A stretch of DNA of 30,304 bases from Gammaproteobacteria bacterium UBA5078 (GCA_002416505.1 DIAM01000015.1:1-30304), one strand, 5' to 3'. Positions 1 to 6,762 are shown, counted from the first letter of the stretch. Program-made: numbers and translations. The notes: generated from the sequence alone by a model not told the origin.

Positions 1-288
1 CTAGTAAACTCTGGGAAGTCCAAAGCTTATTTCACAAGCAGCCCGACAGAAGATTAGTTTTTGCTTGTGAAATTGGATATGCCGCTGAAAGCGACATAAG
101 CATCTTTGTTACATGCAAACGTATCTTGTGGTTGTAGAATTAGACTGTTAAAGAGCGTGTTGAGCGTACTGAGTCGCATGCAAGGCAGGCGATAGTAATT
201 GCCGTCAACGAGGGAAAGTCTACGGTAGGCAGGCAGGAGTTATCGCGACAAAAAAAGTGCCGAAATCGGGGAAAAAGTGTCTTAAGCA
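1..288. other. Intergenic/left edge of element, no gene seen
   Basis: I see no convincing coding frame, RNA gene or clear repeat here. The stretch is moderately AT-rich and lies downstream of the minus-strand gene that ends at 289. It is probably interior sequence of the integrated element whose right end is at the tRNA-Phe gene. I looked for a second copy of the tRNA-Phe 3' end as an outer attachment site and did not find one, so the other end of the element should lie left of position 1. Confidence 0.4.
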
Positions 289-1062
289 CTAGAAGGGTCT
301 AGCTAAGGCCGGAAATGTGAACTCATCATTGAGTATGCTATTGGAGATAATTTCGCCTTGAACGCGGAGTCTGTCAATATCTCTTACAATGGTCTGGAGG
401 TCATCAAGGTCAAGGGCTTTGAGGGTCTTCTTGTTGCTAAGTTTGAGGTACTTATCAACTTTTGTCCTGAACTTGTCCCATGCGACAGTCTTCCACTTAT
501 ATGCTTTGAAAATGATTTCTTTTGAGCTGAGGTCCAAGTAATTTCGCCAGTAGAGTACAGTTATAGCTCGTTCGTATTGATGAGTTTTTAGAGGTGTGTA
601 GCTTTTATTGTCTTTATTGAGAGAAAGCACATAATCCCCGCCCTCTTTGTTTGCTGCTGATTTTATCTGCTCTGCTGTTCTCCTAAATAAATGCGATATC
701 ATTTTTGCATCAATCCCTTTAGGTATAGTGCAATAGATGACCCCTCTTTTTGCCCCCTCTCTAATTACTGACCCTTCTCTGATCAATTTTACCTTGCTAA
801 AAGTGACGTCCCAGAACTGATGCTGATTCTGATCGAACCACTGTGTAAAGTATTTCACCTCATTGGGGGTTTTCTCAAAATTATATATATCCCCCCAAAA
901 CAACCATATCTTTTCTAGGTTGGGGTGTTGATCTAAAAGTTCTTTCTCGGCGAATTCATCATTGGCAATTTTTGCCTGACAATATCTATTATAGGCAGGA
1001 GTGGCTAATAGGATTTTAAAATAGAGGAGTGAAATATAGAGTAGGTATCTGTTTTTGCTCAT
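289..1062 (-). CDS. Hypothetical protein, element cargo (257 aa)
   Basis: I do not recognise this protein. It begins with ATG at 1062 and ends with TAG at 289. The first ~25 residues are fairly hydrophobic (YLLYISLLYFKILLA) and could be a signal sequence or a membrane segment, though basic and polar residues follow closely. The rest is soluble-looking and Lys/Tyr/Trp-rich, with a C-terminal stretch (about 190-240) that looks helical and charged. Its codon use is clearly AT-richer than the housekeeping genes to the right, which fits horizontally acquired DNA. It lies on the same strand as the integrase upstream of it, separated by about 200 bp that contain a perfect palindrome. No catalytic motif or known defence or toxin signature is visible. 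The long open frame and starting ATG support a real gene; function is unknown. Confidence 0.6.
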   Translation of the reverse strand: MSKNRYLLYISLLYFKILLATPAYNRYCQAKIANDEFAEKELLDQHPNLEKIWLFWGDIYNFEKTPNEVKYFTQWFDQNQHQFWDVTFSKVKLIREGSVIREGAKRGVIYCTIPKGIDAKMISHLFRRTAEQIKSAANKEGGDYVLSLNKDNKSYTPLKTHQYERAITVLYWRNYLDLSSKEIIFKAYKWKTVAWDKFRTKVDKYLKLSNKKTLKALDLDDLQTIVRDIDRLRVQGEIISNSILNDEFTFPALARPF

Positions 1063-1190
1063 GCCGAATAACTCTGTATCTAAAAGCTAGATAAATGTGC
1101 TGTCTGACATCATGCTATCAGAGAAGATAATGATACTGAATAGCCTGAGGCGAGCGCCTATGCATGACAGGTTAGAGCATTGCCTTTCGT

Positions 1191-1218
1191 TGGAATGTCG
1201 TTTCGAAACGACATTCCA
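1191..1218. repeat. Perfect 28-bp palindrome
   Basis: The half-site TGGAATGTCGTTTC is followed directly by its exact reverse complement, with no spacer and no mismatch. It lies between the stop of the integrase gene (1266) and the start of the hypothetical gene (1062), about 130 bp upstream of the latter. No T-run follows on either strand, so a simple intrinsic terminator is unlikely. A dimeric regulator site, a cruciform or a recombination/processing site are possible; which one is not shown by the sequence. Confidence 0.7.
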
Positions 1219-1265
1219 GCAGCAGTATGGACGATGGGGCCCTAACTAGGGCAGTGTCAGAATAC

Positions 1266-2495
1266 CTAGTCAATATCTTTCCACCCACTTAATCTGTCTG
1301 CTTTCTGATAAGCTTCCATATGCCCATAATGGTGCTCAATCATTTTTACGCTAGTTCCCATCTGCTTGGCAAGCAAATAAATCGTAATTGGTGGTTCGCG
1401 CAGTAGCTCTTGGCTAGCGTAGAAGTGGCGGAAGCTGTAAAGCGTTCTGTCTTTAGATTCAGCGCCCACGAGCAATTCAGCATCTATAAGGAATTTCTTA
1501 AACGTACCATCAAGTCTTTTGGGTTGTGTCTCATCACTCAATACAAACAGTGGCTCATCTAAACGTAGCTTGATAATGTCCTCAAGCAATTTATCCTTAA
1601 GCTTTGCGTTTCTGTCCTTGATGCGCGTGAGTATTTTTTTGAAGTCACTAATGTCATTGTGACGCACAACCACTGTTCGTCTTTCTTCCGTTCCCTTCCT
1701 TCCTTTTCGCTTAACGACATTGATGGTGACAATATCGTTTCCTTTTGCGCTTTTATCGAAGCTGACATTTCTCCAAGTGATTTCCATTGCCTCGCGCCCA
1801 TGTCTTATCCCACTGTTGGCAAGTATAAGTACATAGTCGTAGAGCAGTAGTTTTATCTCTGCGTCTTTTTTACGGTGCGTTGGTTTTGTCTTCCAGTGCA
1901 GTAGCTTCTTAGTAAGCGAACGGTACTCGCTCATCTCAAAGGTAGGGCGACGTTGGCTTTGTCCACCAACAGCTTTAATAACAGGAAGCGTGCTGCTGTT
2001 TGTCCACCCACGCTCAACTGCCTCATTTAGTATGAGTCTGAGAGCTGCGTGGTGGTTGCTTAAGGTGCTTTGTTTTGGGTTTCTGCCAATCTGCTCTGCG
2101 ACATACGCAACGTAGCCTTCGTATTTGTCTTTTAGCTTGTCTAGTTTGCAGTGAGCGAAGTAAGGGATTTGATATTTGTTGATAGCGTAGATATACGCTT
2201 GGTAGGTTTGTTTCCACTGAGAGGTGTCGCGCGAGTCTTCAAGCTTTTTGACGATGCTTTTCGCGACACTGGAGAAGCTGCGAGTATTTTGGGGGAGGTT
2301 GTTTTGACCTTTGATTGTTATCTCGTAGTACAGCTCAATTGCACGTTTTGTCGCTGCTTCAATACCCTCTTCCTTTGTTGCGACTCTATACCACGTACCA
2401 TCATCCATCTTGATTCGTGCATACCAACGCGCACTGCGTGCTTGCTTATATAAGGAGCAGCGCTTGGGTATGACTTGGTGAGTAGCTTTGTGCAT
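1266..2495 (-). CDS. Tyrosine-type site-specific integrase
   Basis: A 409-aa tyrosine recombinase expected to integrate and excise the element at the neighbouring tRNA-Phe gene. The N-terminal ~60 residues look like an arm-binding region, residues ~70-165 like the SAM-like core-binding domain, and ~185-400 like the catalytic domain. Catalytic residues I can place are Arg231 in GIRHGREAMEI, Arg356 in YSFRH (the first box-II position is Tyr instead of the more common His) and the nucleophile Tyr390 in EHHYGH. The GHSS-type motif reads MGTS. The ATG at 2495 faces the tRNA 3' end 113 bp away, the usual arrangement for integrases of tRNA-borne islands. Base composition is AT-richer than the core genes. 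I did not find a clear promoter; the region upstream holds an inverted and a direct repeat. The gene appears intact. Confidence 0.92.
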   Translation of the reverse strand: MHKATHQVIPKRCSLYKQARSARWYARIKMDDGTWYRVATKEEGIEAATKRAIELYYEITIKGQNNLPQNTRSFSSVAKSIVKKLEDSRDTSQWKQTYQAYIYAINKYQIPYFAHCKLDKLKDKYEGYVAYVAEQIGRNPKQSTLSNHHAALRLILNEAVERGWTNSSTLPVIKAVGGQSQRRPTFEMSEYRSLTKKLLHWKTKPTHRKKDAEIKLLLYDYVLILANSGIRHGREAMEITWRNVSFDKSAKGNDIVTINVVKRKGRKGTEERRTVVVRHNDISDFKKILTRIKDRNAKLKDKLLEDIIKLRLDEPLFVLSDETQPKRLDGTFKKFLIDAELLVGAESKDRTLYSFRHFYASQELLREPPITIYLLAKQMGTSVKMIEHHYGHMEAYQKADRLSGWKDID

Positions 2496-2520
2496 AGCAG
2501 ATTACTCGTGACGCATTTTA

Positions 2521-2555
2521 TTTCGCATGAGCGAAAGTATGCTACAAGTATGCTA
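2521..2555. repeat. Inverted repeat plus 11-bp-phased direct repeat upstream of integrase
   Basis: TTTCGC-ATGA-GCGAAA (2521-2536) is a 6-bp inverted repeat. It overlaps two copies of AAGTATGCTA (2535-2544 and 2546-2555) spaced 11 bp apart, one helical turn. They lie between the integrase start and the tRNA 3' end, where arm-type integrase sites, excisionase sites or an int operator are normally found. The function is inferred from position only. Confidence 0.5.
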
Positions 2556-2608
2556 TAGAATTGAGGGGGTGTAAACCGGAGGTAAGTCGTTGATTTAGAA
2601 GGGAATTA

Positions 2609-2684
2609 TGGTGCCCAGAGGCGGAATCGAACCACCGACACGAGGATTTTCAATCCTCTGCTCTACCGACTGAGCTATCTGGGC
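2609..2684 (-). tRNA. tRNA-Phe (GAA anticodon)
   Basis: A 76-nt tRNA read on the minus strand from 2684 to 2609, with an encoded CCA end. The acceptor stem pairs GCCCAGA with TCTGGGC. The D-arm is GCTCAGTCGGTAGAGC, the anticodon arm AGGATTGAAAATCCT carries GAA in the loop, and the T-arm contains GGTTCGATTCC. The sequence is close to E. coli tRNA-Phe. Its 3' end borders the integrase gene and most likely forms the attachment site of the element to the left. Its 5' flank is occupied by two long tandem repeats that separate it from the predicted promoter near 3055-3084. Confidence 0.98.
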
Positions 2685-2845
2685 ATATCTGTGTTGCTAC
2701 TTGCTCTGAGCGACCTGCAAGATGGCAAAGCGTTGCTTTGCACCTCTGCTCATTCCAGCCAACGATCGCAGATCGTTGTCGTTCCGGCTGCGCTCGAAGC
2801 GGTGCTTCGAATTCGCTTGCCTCCACCCAACTGAGCTATCTGGGC
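2685..2845 (-). repeat. tRNA-Phe leader repeat, unit A (161 bp)
   Basis: This is the tRNA-proximal of two tandem units. The 138 bp at 2708-2845 match 2870-3007 of unit B with only two differences (2768 and 2812) and no gap. In transcript orientation the unit begins with GCCCAGATAGCTCAGT, identical to the first 16 nt of the tRNA, then diverges from the tRNA D-arm. The shared core contains three short hairpins with 3-nt loops: 2725-2741 (GCAAAGC stem), 2760-2778 (CAACGATC stem) and 2794-2810 (TCGAAGC stem, plus-strand notation). One of the two differences falls in a hairpin loop. The 18 bp next to the tRNA (2685-2702) are identical to 3008-3025, outside unit B. Confidence 0.9.
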
Positions 2846-3007
2846 AAATCTCTGTTTCTACGTACCTTTGAGCGACCTGCAAGATGGCAAAGCGTTGCTT
2901 TGCACCTCTGCTCATTCCAGCCAACGATCACAGATCGTTGTCGTTCCGGCTGCGCTCGAAGCGGTGCTTCGAAATCGCTTGCCTCCACCCAACTGAGCTA
3001 TCTGGGC
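2846..3007 (-). repeat. tRNA-Phe leader repeat, unit B (162 bp)
   Basis: This is the promoter-proximal unit. It carries the same tRNA 5' tag (2992-3007) and the same three triloop hairpins, for example 2922-2940 with loop ACA where unit A has GCA. The linker at 2846-2869 has diverged from the matching linkers at 2685-2707 and 3008-3030. The unit lies inside the predicted primary transcript of tRNA-Phe. The tag contains only the acceptor 5' strand and part of the D-arm, so it is not a tRNA gene. Confidence 0.9.
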
Positions 3008-3054
3008 ATATCTGTGTTGCTACTTACAAATGTCGACTTTTCGACAAGGCGCGT

Positions 3055-3084
3055 ATTAAACCCGCAGTGGCTATGTCGAGTCAA
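3055..3084 (-). promoter_or_regulatory. Predicted stable-RNA promoter of tRNA-Phe
   Basis: Read on the minus strand: -35 TTGACT (3079-3084), 18-bp spacer, -10 TTTAAT (3055-3060), followed by the GC-rich discriminator ACGCGCC. A GC-rich discriminator is characteristic of stringently controlled tRNA and rRNA promoters. Transcription would start near 3048, giving a ~360-nt leader through both repeats before the tRNA. The -35 overlaps a small inverted repeat (3082-3103) around the yggX stop codon. Confidence 0.65.
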
Positions 3085-3094
3085 GAGTAAGGTG

Positions 3095-3364
3095 TCACTC
3101 TTGGGGTACAAATCCCTCTGCCTTGTCGTGATCTTGGTTAGAGAGGAATTTATCCATCTCTGCCTGGAGATACTTTCTGTGCTCGGGATTCATCATGCTC
3201 AGCTGTTTCTCGTTGATCAGCATGGTCTGCTGCTTCTGCCATTCCTGCCAGGCCTTTTGGGAGACATTTTCGAAGATATCCTGTCCCTTTGCGCCGGGGT
3301 AGGGCGGGTTGGGCAGGCCCGGTAGCTGTTCTTGGTATTTGCGGCAAAACACGGTGCGGGACAT
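3095..3364 (-). CDS. yggX: Probable Fe(2+)-trafficking protein YggX
   Basis: An 89-aa cytosolic protein of the YggX family, linked in enterobacteria to protection of Fe-S clusters against oxidative damage and to iron trafficking. Family features visible are the N-terminal MSRTVFCRKYQEQLPGL with the conserved Cys7, the PYPGAKGQ segment, AWQEW, and the NPEHRKYLQAEMDKFL helix near the C-terminus. The length is typical. It lies 10 bp downstream of mutY on the same strand, the arrangement also found in E. coli. The pairing makes sense because MutY itself is a 4Fe-4S enzyme. The gene ends at 3095, just before the tRNA-Phe promoter; the hairpin at its stop codon lacks a T-run and is at best a weak terminator. 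Confidence 0.95.
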   Translation of the reverse strand: MSRTVFCRKYQEQLPGLPNPPYPGAKGQDIFENVSQKAWQEWQKQQTMLINEKQLSMMNPEHRKYLQAEMDKFLSNQDHDKAEGFVPQE

Positions 3365-3374
3365 GCTGTTTCCT

Positions 3375-4469
3375 TTATGTGGGGCTGGCAGGGGTGTTGG
3401 CGAGCCTGCGCTGCAGTTGTGCTAGCAGCGCCTTAACTGGGGCGGCTAAGCCGACGGCATGCTCGCTGTCGCTGTGCATAGAGTGCAGAGGGTAGCAGAG
3501 CTGGGGCTTTGGCTCCATGACCGCCACGGGGCTTGGATGGGCCATGATGAATACTGGGGTGATGTCGAGGTGGAAGTGGCTGAAGGTGTGCTTCACAACG
3601 GGCCAAATCTCCATCTGGGGTATGTCAGCTCCGAAGGCGTTGCGAGTATAGGTGTCCAAGTCTTCTTGTGCTTCGAACTCCTTGAAGCCCCACAGTCCTC
3701 CCCAGATCCCGGCGGCGGGGCGTTGTTCTAACAATACCTCGCCCTTGGCGTTGCAGCACATGAGCATATAGGTGCTGCGCCTTGGCAGTTTCTTCTTGGG
3801 TTTGCGGTGGGGCAACTCCTCCACACGGCCGCTCACAAGGGCCTGGCAGCTGCGGCTTAGCGGGCAGCGCTCGCAGGCGGGCTTGCTGCGGGTGCACAGG
3901 GTGGCGCCAAGATCCATCATGGCCTGGGTGTAGTCGGCGAAGTGGATCTTGGGTGTGGCGGCCTCGGCGATGGGCCACAGCAGCTTCTGTACACTGGGTT
4001 GGTCTGGCCAGCCTTCTATGGCGTGGTAGCGGCACAGCACGCGTTTGACGTTGCCATCGAGGATGGGGGCGCGGATGCCCATGCCCAGGGACAGGATGGC
4101 GCCGGCGGTGGAGCGGCCGATGCCAGGCAGTGCCACAAGTCCTTCTACAGTGACTGGGAACTCGCCGTGGTGCTGCTCCTGCACGATCTGCGCGCAGCGA
4201 TGCAGGTTGCGGGCGCGGGCGTAGTAGCCGAGCCCGGTCCATAGGTGTAGCACTTCGTCTTGGGGGGCTTTGGCTAGGGCGGCGACATTGGGGTATTGCG
4301 CCATGAAGGTCTGAAAATAGGGGATGACCGTGTTCACCTGCGTCTGCTGCAGCATGATCTCCGATATCCAGACGCGATAGGCGTCTGGACTATCTTGCCA
4401 GGGCAGGTGGTGGCGCCCGCTATGGGCGAACCACTCCAGCACCGGTTGCGCGAATGTCTGTTTAGCCAT
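3375..4469 (-). CDS. mutY: A/G-specific adenine DNA glycosylase MutY
   Basis: MutY removes adenine misincorporated opposite 8-oxoguanine in base-excision repair. The 364-aa product has the HhH-GPD catalytic domain (about 1-225) with Glu37 in SEIMLQQTQV, the helix-hairpin-helix LVALPGIGRST (111-121) and catalytic Asp138 in PILDGNVKRV. The 4Fe-4S cysteines are Cys192, Cys199, Cys202 and Cys208. These positions match E. coli MutY as I recall it. The C-terminal part (about 230-345) resembles the NUDIX-like 8-oxoG recognition domain, with GIWGGLWGFKEF. The ATG at 4469 lies 5 bp after the asmA stop, and yggX follows after 10 bp, so the three genes are probably one operon. Confidence 0.97.
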   Translation of the reverse strand: MAKQTFAQPVLEWFAHSGRHHLPWQDSPDAYRVWISEIMLQQTQVNTVIPYFQTFMAQYPNVAALAKAPQDEVLHLWTGLGYYARARNLHRCAQIVQEQHHGEFPVTVEGLVALPGIGRSTAGAILSLGMGIRAPILDGNVKRVLCRYHAIEGWPDQPSVQKLLWPIAEAATPKIHFADYTQAMMDLGATLCTRSKPACERCPLSRSCQALVSGRVEELPHRKPKKKLPRRSTYMLMCCNAKGEVLLEQRPAAGIWGGLWGFKEFEAQEDLDTYTRNAFGADIPQMEIWPVVKHTFSHFHLDITPVFIMAHPSPVAVMEPKPQLCYPLHSMHSDSEHAVGLAAPVKALLAQLQRRLANTPASPT

Positions 4470-4474
4470 GGAGC

Positions 4475-6541
4475 TTAGCGGCGGAAGCGGTCGAGCAGGC
4501 CGCGTGCCGCGTCTTGCAACTCCTCCGGCACGCGCTCGGTAACGGCGTCTTGCACGCGGCGCTGCACCTCATTGCGCGAGATATCGACAAACAACTCGCG
4601 CACGCGGCCGAAATCGGGGCCGCAGTATTCGCTGAAGGGGGCGTCGAAGCGGGCGTTACAGACCACGGGCCAGCCAACGCCCTGGTAGAGGGGAGCCACG
4701 GGAATGGTCTGGGTCGCCGGTGGGCCAAACACGGTCAGCGTGGCGTCGTAGTTGAAGCTCTGTTCGCTGAGGTCTAGGCCGCCTGTGGCCGCGATCTCGA
4801 AGTTATCCATGGTCACATTGAGTTGCTGATTCTCGTCGAGGCCATCGGTGAGCGTCAGGTTGCCGGCGAAGCTGCTAAAACGCACGATGTCGGGCCAGCT
4901 CTGGGCGAGGTCGCCGGTACCGGCGGGGCTGAGCACGGATATCGAGGAGAACAGCTGCTTGATGATGCCGATGTCGATCGCGTTCTCACTCAGGCTGAAG
5001 CTGGTGCTGCCACCGACGCTATCGAGCAGTTGATTGACGGTGCGGCCGTGCAGCGTGTACACAGACTCCACACTGAGCCGTCCCCGGGCAAACTCGGCGA
5101 AGGGCAGCGCTTCGGCGAGCTGCCCAACATTCACGTTGCGTACCGAGCTAATCGAGCTCAGCGTGGCGGGGTTGTTTTGGGTGTTGTAGTTGATGGTGGT
5201 GTTGAGCAGGCCCGAGTAGAAGGGCACGGGACGCAGCTCGAAATTGAGCACGCCACCCTGCACAGTCAGGCCCGCGTCTAGGGCGCCGAACTGCAGCCCG
5301 CCGATAGCCAGAGACTGCACGACATGGCTGGCCTGGATATTCATGCTCTGCAGTAGCTCGATCGGCAGCTCGATGTCCGGTGCTGCTGCGCTCGGGGGCG
5401 TTGGTGCAGCGGGAGTCCCAGGAGCCTCGGGGTCCTCCTCGACCACTTCTGGCTCCGCGCTGTTGGAATAGCGGTTCAGGTCCAGCGCATTGGTGTTGAG
5501 GTTATAGCGCAGATTAGCGAGGGTGTTGGCCGTCGCGAAGGTATAGCCCGCGTCGATGCGCACGCGCATAGCGTCTAGTGCGATCGCAAGGGTGGGGATA
5601 TTGATCTGGCGGTCGTTGCCGTTGAATTCCACGTTCATGCTGAACTGGTCGTCCGCGGTGCTGTACTCGCCGAGGGCGGCTTGACTGGCTTGCTCCTCGG
5701 TGCGCACGTACAGGTCTAGGAAATCACTGAGCGCGAAGGTGTTGCTGGCGAGCTCGCCGCGCCAGGCTAGCGCATCGTTGAAATCATCGATGGCGATGTT
5801 GCCCGTCAGTTGCAGGGGGTTGAGCTTGATCTGCAGGTCATCTAGGCGGGCATTGCCGCGGTTTAGGTCCACGGTTGCGGTGCTGGCGATGCTGACGTTG
5901 GAATTACGCTCTGCGATATTGTCGGTTAGCTCAAAGCTTAGCTCGAATGGGAATGGACGGTTGTCCACATTGCTGTTCTGGCTGCTGAAGTTGAGTTTCT
6001 CGAAGTTGCTGTTCACGCCCATCTGCGCATCTTGAATGGCGATGCTGGCGTTGCTAACGGTGATCTGGGCGATCGCGGCAGAGATGTCATAACTCTCGCT
6101 CTCGCTCTCGCTCTCGCTTGCGCTAGGGGTACTTTGCGGCGCCTCGTCTGTGCCTGAGGGCCAATTGCCATTGCCCTGTGCATCGACGATCCAATTGATG
6201 TGCAGGTCCCGCGCGATGAACTCCTGCATCTGTAGGCGGCCGTCGAACAGGGCTCTTGGCTCGATCTTGATGGCGATGTTGGACAGCGAGGCGAGCTCGG
6301 CGGGGGAGTCCGGGTTGGTCAGGCGCAGATCGCTGATGCTAAGGCCAAACACAGGGTTGAATGCCCACTCGATCTGGCCGGCGATGTTCAGCTCAAGCCC
6401 CGTCTGCTCCTTAAAAACGGACTCTATGGCGGGGCGGTAGCGCGACGGGTCGATCAGGTAAAACGCAAGTGCCACGGCGATCACGGCCATTAGGGCTAGG
6501 CTGATTACAGACAGGAATAGAATTTTGATCAATTTCATCAT
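4475..6541 (-). CDS. asmA: AsmA family protein
   Basis: A 688-aa envelope protein of the AsmA family. These proteins are anchored in the inner membrane and extend into the periplasm, and family members are implicated in phospholipid transport to the outer membrane and in outer-membrane assembly. Residues 4-28 form a single membrane anchor (IKILFLSVISLALMAVIAVA). The family N-terminal pattern follows (YLIDPSRYRPAIES, FKEQTGLELNIAGQIEW, PVFGLSISDLRL). Two low-complexity linkers interrupt the fold: an acidic Ser-Glu stretch encoded by a hexanucleotide repeat at 6093-6116, and a Pro/Ala/Glu-rich stretch around residues 360-385. The C-terminal AsmA domain is recognisable (GRTVNQLLDSVGGSTSFSL). It begins with MM; the second ATG (6538) is also possible. 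It heads the asmA-mutY-yggX operon and is divergent from hisB. Confidence 0.9.
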   Translation of the reverse strand: MMKLIKILFLSVISLALMAVIAVALAFYLIDPSRYRPAIESVFKEQTGLELNIAGQIEWAFNPVFGLSISDLRLTNPDSPAELASLSNIAIKIEPRALFDGRLQMQEFIARDLHINWIVDAQGNGNWPSGTDEAPQSTPSASESESESESYDISAAIAQITVSNASIAIQDAQMGVNSNFEKLNFSSQNSNVDNRPFPFELSFELTDNIAERNSNVSIASTATVDLNRGNARLDDLQIKLNPLQLTGNIAIDDFNDALAWRGELASNTFALSDFLDLYVRTEEQASQAALGEYSTADDQFSMNVEFNGNDRQINIPTLAIALDAMRVRIDAGYTFATANTLANLRYNLNTNALDLNRYSNSAEPEVVEEDPEAPGTPAAPTPPSAAAPDIELPIELLQSMNIQASHVVQSLAIGGLQFGALDAGLTVQGGVLNFELRPVPFYSGLLNTTINYNTQNNPATLSSISSVRNVNVGQLAEALPFAEFARGRLSVESVYTLHGRTVNQLLDSVGGSTSFSLSENAIDIGIIKQLFSSISVLSPAGTGDLAQSWPDIVRFSSFAGNLTLTDGLDENQQLNVTMDNFEIAATGGLDLSEQSFNYDATLTVFGPPATQTIPVAPLYQGVGWPVVCNARFDAPFSEYCGPDFGRVRELFVDISRNEVQRRVQDAVTERVPEELQDAARGLLDRFRR
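6093..6116. repeat. Hexanucleotide microsatellite inside the asmA-like gene
   Basis: Four tandem copies of CTCTCG encode alternating Ser and Glu in the AsmA-like protein. The 6-bp period keeps the frame, so copy-number change would alter linker length rather than switch the gene off. Confidence 0.85.
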
Positions 6542-6683
6542 GTTGTTGTAGGTCTCGGGCTAAGGCGGAGTGTCGTGGCTTGGCGCGACGAAAGCTGAGG
6601 AGATTTCCAGAGCGTTCTATGGCAATCAGTGTACCTGAAAGTGCAGCAGTGGCACATTGGAAAACAAGCAAAAATGCTGGGGA

Positions 6684-6702
6684 AATCACGCTATTAGTGA
6701 TT
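6684..6702. repeat. Inverted repeat in asmA-hisB divergent region
   Basis: AATCAC-GCTATTA-GTGATT is a 6-bp inverted repeat with a 7-bp centre. It lies in the 279-bp region between the divergent asmA-like gene and hisB, about 55 bp upstream of the predicted his -10. Its size and place fit an operator for a dimeric regulator, but the regulator is unknown. Confidence 0.3.
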
Positions 6703-6733
6703 GCCCGACTAGGGCGAAAGCGGTCATCTTTGC

Positions 6734-6762
6734 TTTCAAAGCCTCTGCGCTGCCCGTATAAT
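6734..6762 (+). promoter_or_regulatory. Candidate hisBHAF promoter
   Basis: A perfect -10 TATAAT at 6757-6762 lies 58 bp upstream of the hisB start. The best -35 at 17-bp spacing is weak (TTTCAA, 6734-6739), which suggests an activator or modest strength. No histidine-rich leader peptide or attenuator was seen between here and hisB. Confidence 0.45.

Noticed and set aside
1191..1218. Palindrome as intrinsic terminator of the integrase gene
   Set aside because: No T-run follows on the minus strand and the stem has no loop; I list it as a palindrome of unknown role instead.
2685..3007. CRISPR array
   Set aside because: There are only two long (138-bp) repeats with ~23-bp linkers that are related to each other, and no cas genes. 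The units carry tRNA 5' sequence, so this is not a CRISPR.
2830..3007. Additional tRNA genes at 2830-2845 and 2992-3007
   Set aside because: Only the first 16 nt of a tRNA are present; the anticodon arm, T-arm and acceptor 3' strand are missing.
3082..3103. Terminator of the asmA-mutY-yggX operon
   Set aside because: CAAGAGT/ACTCTTG forms a 7-bp stem, but it overlaps the yggX stop and the tRNA -35 and lacks a T-run; too weak to list as a terminator.
2738..3325. 195-codon plus-strand open frame across the repeats and into yggX
   Set aside because: It is read through the tRNA leader repeats and antisense to yggX, with internally repeated peptide and no family resemblance; an artefact of the repeats.
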